Shown here in pieces: positions 21,495 through 22,649 of a DNA stretch of 22,649 nucleotides (position 1 is the first letter of the stretch; each line of letters opens with the position of its first letter). The notes below the pieces were generated by a model. It was not told the origin of the DNA. It saw only the letters and a list, made by a program, of their open reading frames with translations, and made no database searches. The translations under genes were made by a program, and so were the position numbers. The stretch covers positions 1-22,649 of the forward strand of contig JAHHRS010000036.1 in NCBI GenBank assembly GCA_020025675.1, written 5' to 3'. Source of the stretch: Oscillospiraceae bacterium. GTDB taxonomy: Bacteria > Bacillota > Clostridia > Oscillospirales > Oscillospiraceae.

Positions 21495-21600
21495 TTCATT
21501 CACCGATTTCATTGTTTTTTTCTTTATTTTACCATTAAATCTCTTAAAGATAAAAGGGTATAATGTTAATTTTGCTTTAATAATCTTTTCAGTCCAAAAA

Positions 21601-21614
21601 TGAAAGCGCTTTTC
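21601..21614. promoter_or_regulatory. cre-like site upstream of the CBS gene
   Basis: TGAAAGCGCTTTTC fits the CcpA catabolite-responsive element pattern (TGWAARCGYTWNCW) at all but one or two positions and is centred on AAGCGCTT. It lies about 110 bases before the CBS start, in the region where its promoter should be. CcpA control is an inference only. Confidence 0.35.
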
Positions 21615-21680
21615 TTTCCGCAAAACTTCTGCTTTCCCAAGCCCTTAAATACTTTTGCTTTTTTAGGCAGCACAGGGAAA

Positions 21681-21705
21681 GAGCGTATCGACTGGGGATA
21701 CGCTC
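21681..21705 (-). terminator. Intrinsic terminator of the 21771-22301 lipoprotein gene
   Basis: Perfect 9-bp stem GAGCGTATC/GATACGCTC with a seven-base loop, 66 bases past the stop codon. The tail is only TTTCCC on the minus strand and CTTTTG on the plus strand, so it is weaker than the others here. Confidence 0.7.
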
Positions 21706-21770
21706 CTTTTGCCCTTTAGAAAAGGTCATTACAGCACAACAGACTGTAACGGTATACTTTTATTTAAAAT

Positions 21771-22301
21771 TCACTCCGCCTCATAACAGTTGTAGCTTGA
21801 ATTTTCCGGAGGCGCAAGACTTGTCCAGCTGTTTGCGTTACAATATATGTAGATATACTCCCCTTGATTTACGGTAATCTCTCCGTTACCTTCAAGTCCT
21901 AAATCGTAAACCTGAGGAATATAACGCTCAGCGTCAGGGAATTCGCTGTCCAGAATGTAGACCTGCCACTGCAAATTCTCGTCGCCCTGAACCTCAAATC
22001 TATAAGTACCCGTCTTTTCGCATAAAAAATGCACATATCCGTAACTGTCGTAGGCGTCAAGAGGTGAAACGCTGTAAAGGGGCTGAGACTCACTGTCACT
22101 TTCATCAGCGGGCGCAACTGCCCCGCTGTTAGTCTCAGCTTCCGCCGGACTTGCCTCAAAGCTTTCCTGCTGCTCCTGAGAAAAGCTCTGGGGAATATCT
22201 CCCTCTCCGCTGCCGGGTAGATTTACAATTTCCGGCTCACCTGCGCATCCGCTTATGGTTAGCATTGTAATAATCAGAATAATGCATAAAAGTTTTTTCA
22301 T
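21771..22301 (-). CDS. Putative lipoprotein, function unknown
   Basis: A 176-residue protein with a clear lipoprotein signal: MKKLLCIILIITMLTISGCAG, with the lipobox ISGC and Cys19 as the lipid site. A Glu/Ser/Ala-rich linker (about 22-75) leads to a mature domain (about 80-176), with GYVHFLCEKTGTYRFEVQG, a Trp-containing strand, GEITVNQGEYIYIYC and a Cys near the C-terminus. The strand pattern recalls pre-peptidase C-terminal or jelly-roll ligand domains, which is only a guess. Two mature-domain cysteines could pair. GGAAGGGAT precedes the ATG and a strong promoter is adjacent. It is similar in layout, not in clear sequence, to the lipoprotein at 15769-16287. Confidence 0.75.
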   Translation of the reverse strand: MKKLLCIILIITMLTISGCAGEPEIVNLPGSGEGDIPQSFSQEQQESFEASPAEAETNSGAVAPADESDSESQPLYSVSPLDAYDSYGYVHFLCEKTGTYRFEVQGDENLQWQVYILDSEFPDAERYIPQVYDLGLEGNGEITVNQGEYIYIYCNANSWTSLAPPENSSYNCYEAE

Positions 22302-22321
22302 ATTATCCCTTCCTTTTATAT

Positions 22322-22351
22322 ATTATATCCTACGTTCACCCAAAAGGTCAA
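22322..22351 (-). promoter_or_regulatory. sigma-A promoter of the 21771-22301 lipoprotein gene
   Basis: On the minus strand TTGACC (22346-22351), an 18-base spacer and a perfect TATAAT (22322-22327), leaving a leader of about 15 bases that just holds the ribosome binding site. A G-rich bulged stem (AAGGGGAT with ATCCCCCTT, about 22350-22380) lies directly upstream. Confidence 0.75.
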
Positions 22352-22510
22352 GGGGATTAAGCCCCAGATTATCCCCCTTACGCCAATAGGTTCAGACTGT
22401 AAAATTTCAAAGCTCTATGATGAATTATTTTAATTTTATCATTTTAAACCCTATACCGCAACATCATTTTATATAATACCGGGAAAATACAGAAAATATT
22501 CCTTAATACA

Positions 22511-22540
22511 TAAAAAAACAGGTACGAAAAACGTACCTGT
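22511..22540 (-). terminator. Intrinsic terminator of an unseen minus-strand unit
   Basis: Perfect 9-bp stem ACAGGTACG/CGTACCTGT (22518-22526 with 22532-22540) with an A5 loop, followed on the minus strand by seven U residues. It would end a transcript entering from beyond the right edge. Its outer stem is the same as that of the tRNA-Leu terminator. Confidence 0.85.
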
Positions 22541-22566
22541 CATCTTAACAAAAAAGCCTCGCAGAG

Positions 22567-22631
22567 TTTGCCGCCCCAGCGGCAAAGAAAATTGAATTCA
22601 TTTTTTCCAAGGGCGTGTACCTTGGAAAAAA
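22567..22631. repeat. Two closely spaced perfect hairpins, likely dispersed structured repeat or double terminator
   Basis: TTTGCCGC/GCGGCAAA with loop CCCA (22567-22586) is followed by a 12-bp perfect stem TTTTTTCCAAGG/CCTTGGAAAAAA with a seven-base loop (22601-22631). Together with the terminator at 22511-22540, three stem-loops fall within 121 bases. The 12-bp stem carries a U-tract for either strand. No coding sequence is recognised from 22541 to the window end. The density of GC-capped hairpins resembles the structured insert near tRNA-Leu, although the sequences differ. Confidence 0.5.
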
Positions 22632-22649
22632 TACTTCTCGGTCTGAGAG

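Noticed and set aside
1..22649. CRISPR array, rRNA genes, prophage structural genes
   Set aside because: No regularly spaced direct repeats, no rRNA signatures and no capsid, portal, terminase or integrase-like proteins are visible anywhere in the window.

Overview
The window looks like chromosome of an uncultured or gut-type member of Clostridia, probably Oscillospiraceae/Ruminococcaceae. The pointers are medium-to-low GC Firmicute-style promoters (TTGACA-17-TATAAT), strong AGGAG ribosome binding sites, a tRNA gene with encoded CCA, a FeoA-FeoB fusion followed by a small Cys-rich Feo protein, split-free LarC, and lipoproteins with short Firmicute signal peptides. The assignment is an inference from gene content; no marker gene such as 16S rRNA is present.

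Region 1 (1-1320) is ordinary chromosome: the end of a tRNA-Thr gene on the minus strand, a membrane-anchored GH25 muramidase, and a tRNA-Leu(CAA) gene with its own promoter and terminator.

Region 2 (about 1264-8830) is an accessory island next to tRNA-Leu. It opens with a 23-bp duplication of the tRNA 3' end enclosing a compact multi-hairpin insert, then an 18-bp inverted-repeat scar, then an internally deleted IS3-family element (394 bp with both ends kept). AT-rich cargo follows: an SF1 helicase with a C-terminal PD-(D/E)XK-like domain, paired with a DEDDh exonuclease; a 3'-truncated AlbA_2/Schlafen-type protein joined to an hsdR 3' fragment; an apparently intact GmrSD-type (DUF262/DUF1524) nuclease; and a decayed hsdM. 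This reads as a type I restriction-modification locus that collapsed around a surviving type IV-like nuclease. The helicase-exonuclease pair is the best candidate here for an uncharacterised defence module. No matching right-hand attachment site was found.

Region 3 (about 9140-13070) holds three independent units: a lone PTS EIIC_2-type membrane protein, a SLOG/DUF1273 protein on the minus strand and a MATE exporter, separated by long intergenic stretches.

Region 4 (13143-17987) holds an iron-uptake unit (FeoA-FeoB fusion plus Cys-rich Feo partner), a minus-strand lipoprotein, and a Wzz-like protein with a BY-kinase-like tail that has lost its P-loop.

Region 5 (17996-22649), all minus strand, holds the larE-larB-larC operon for nickel-pincer nucleotide synthesis without larA in view, a two-CBS-domain protein, a second lipoprotein, and at the right edge a cluster of hairpins that ends an unseen minus-strand unit or is a dispersed repeat.
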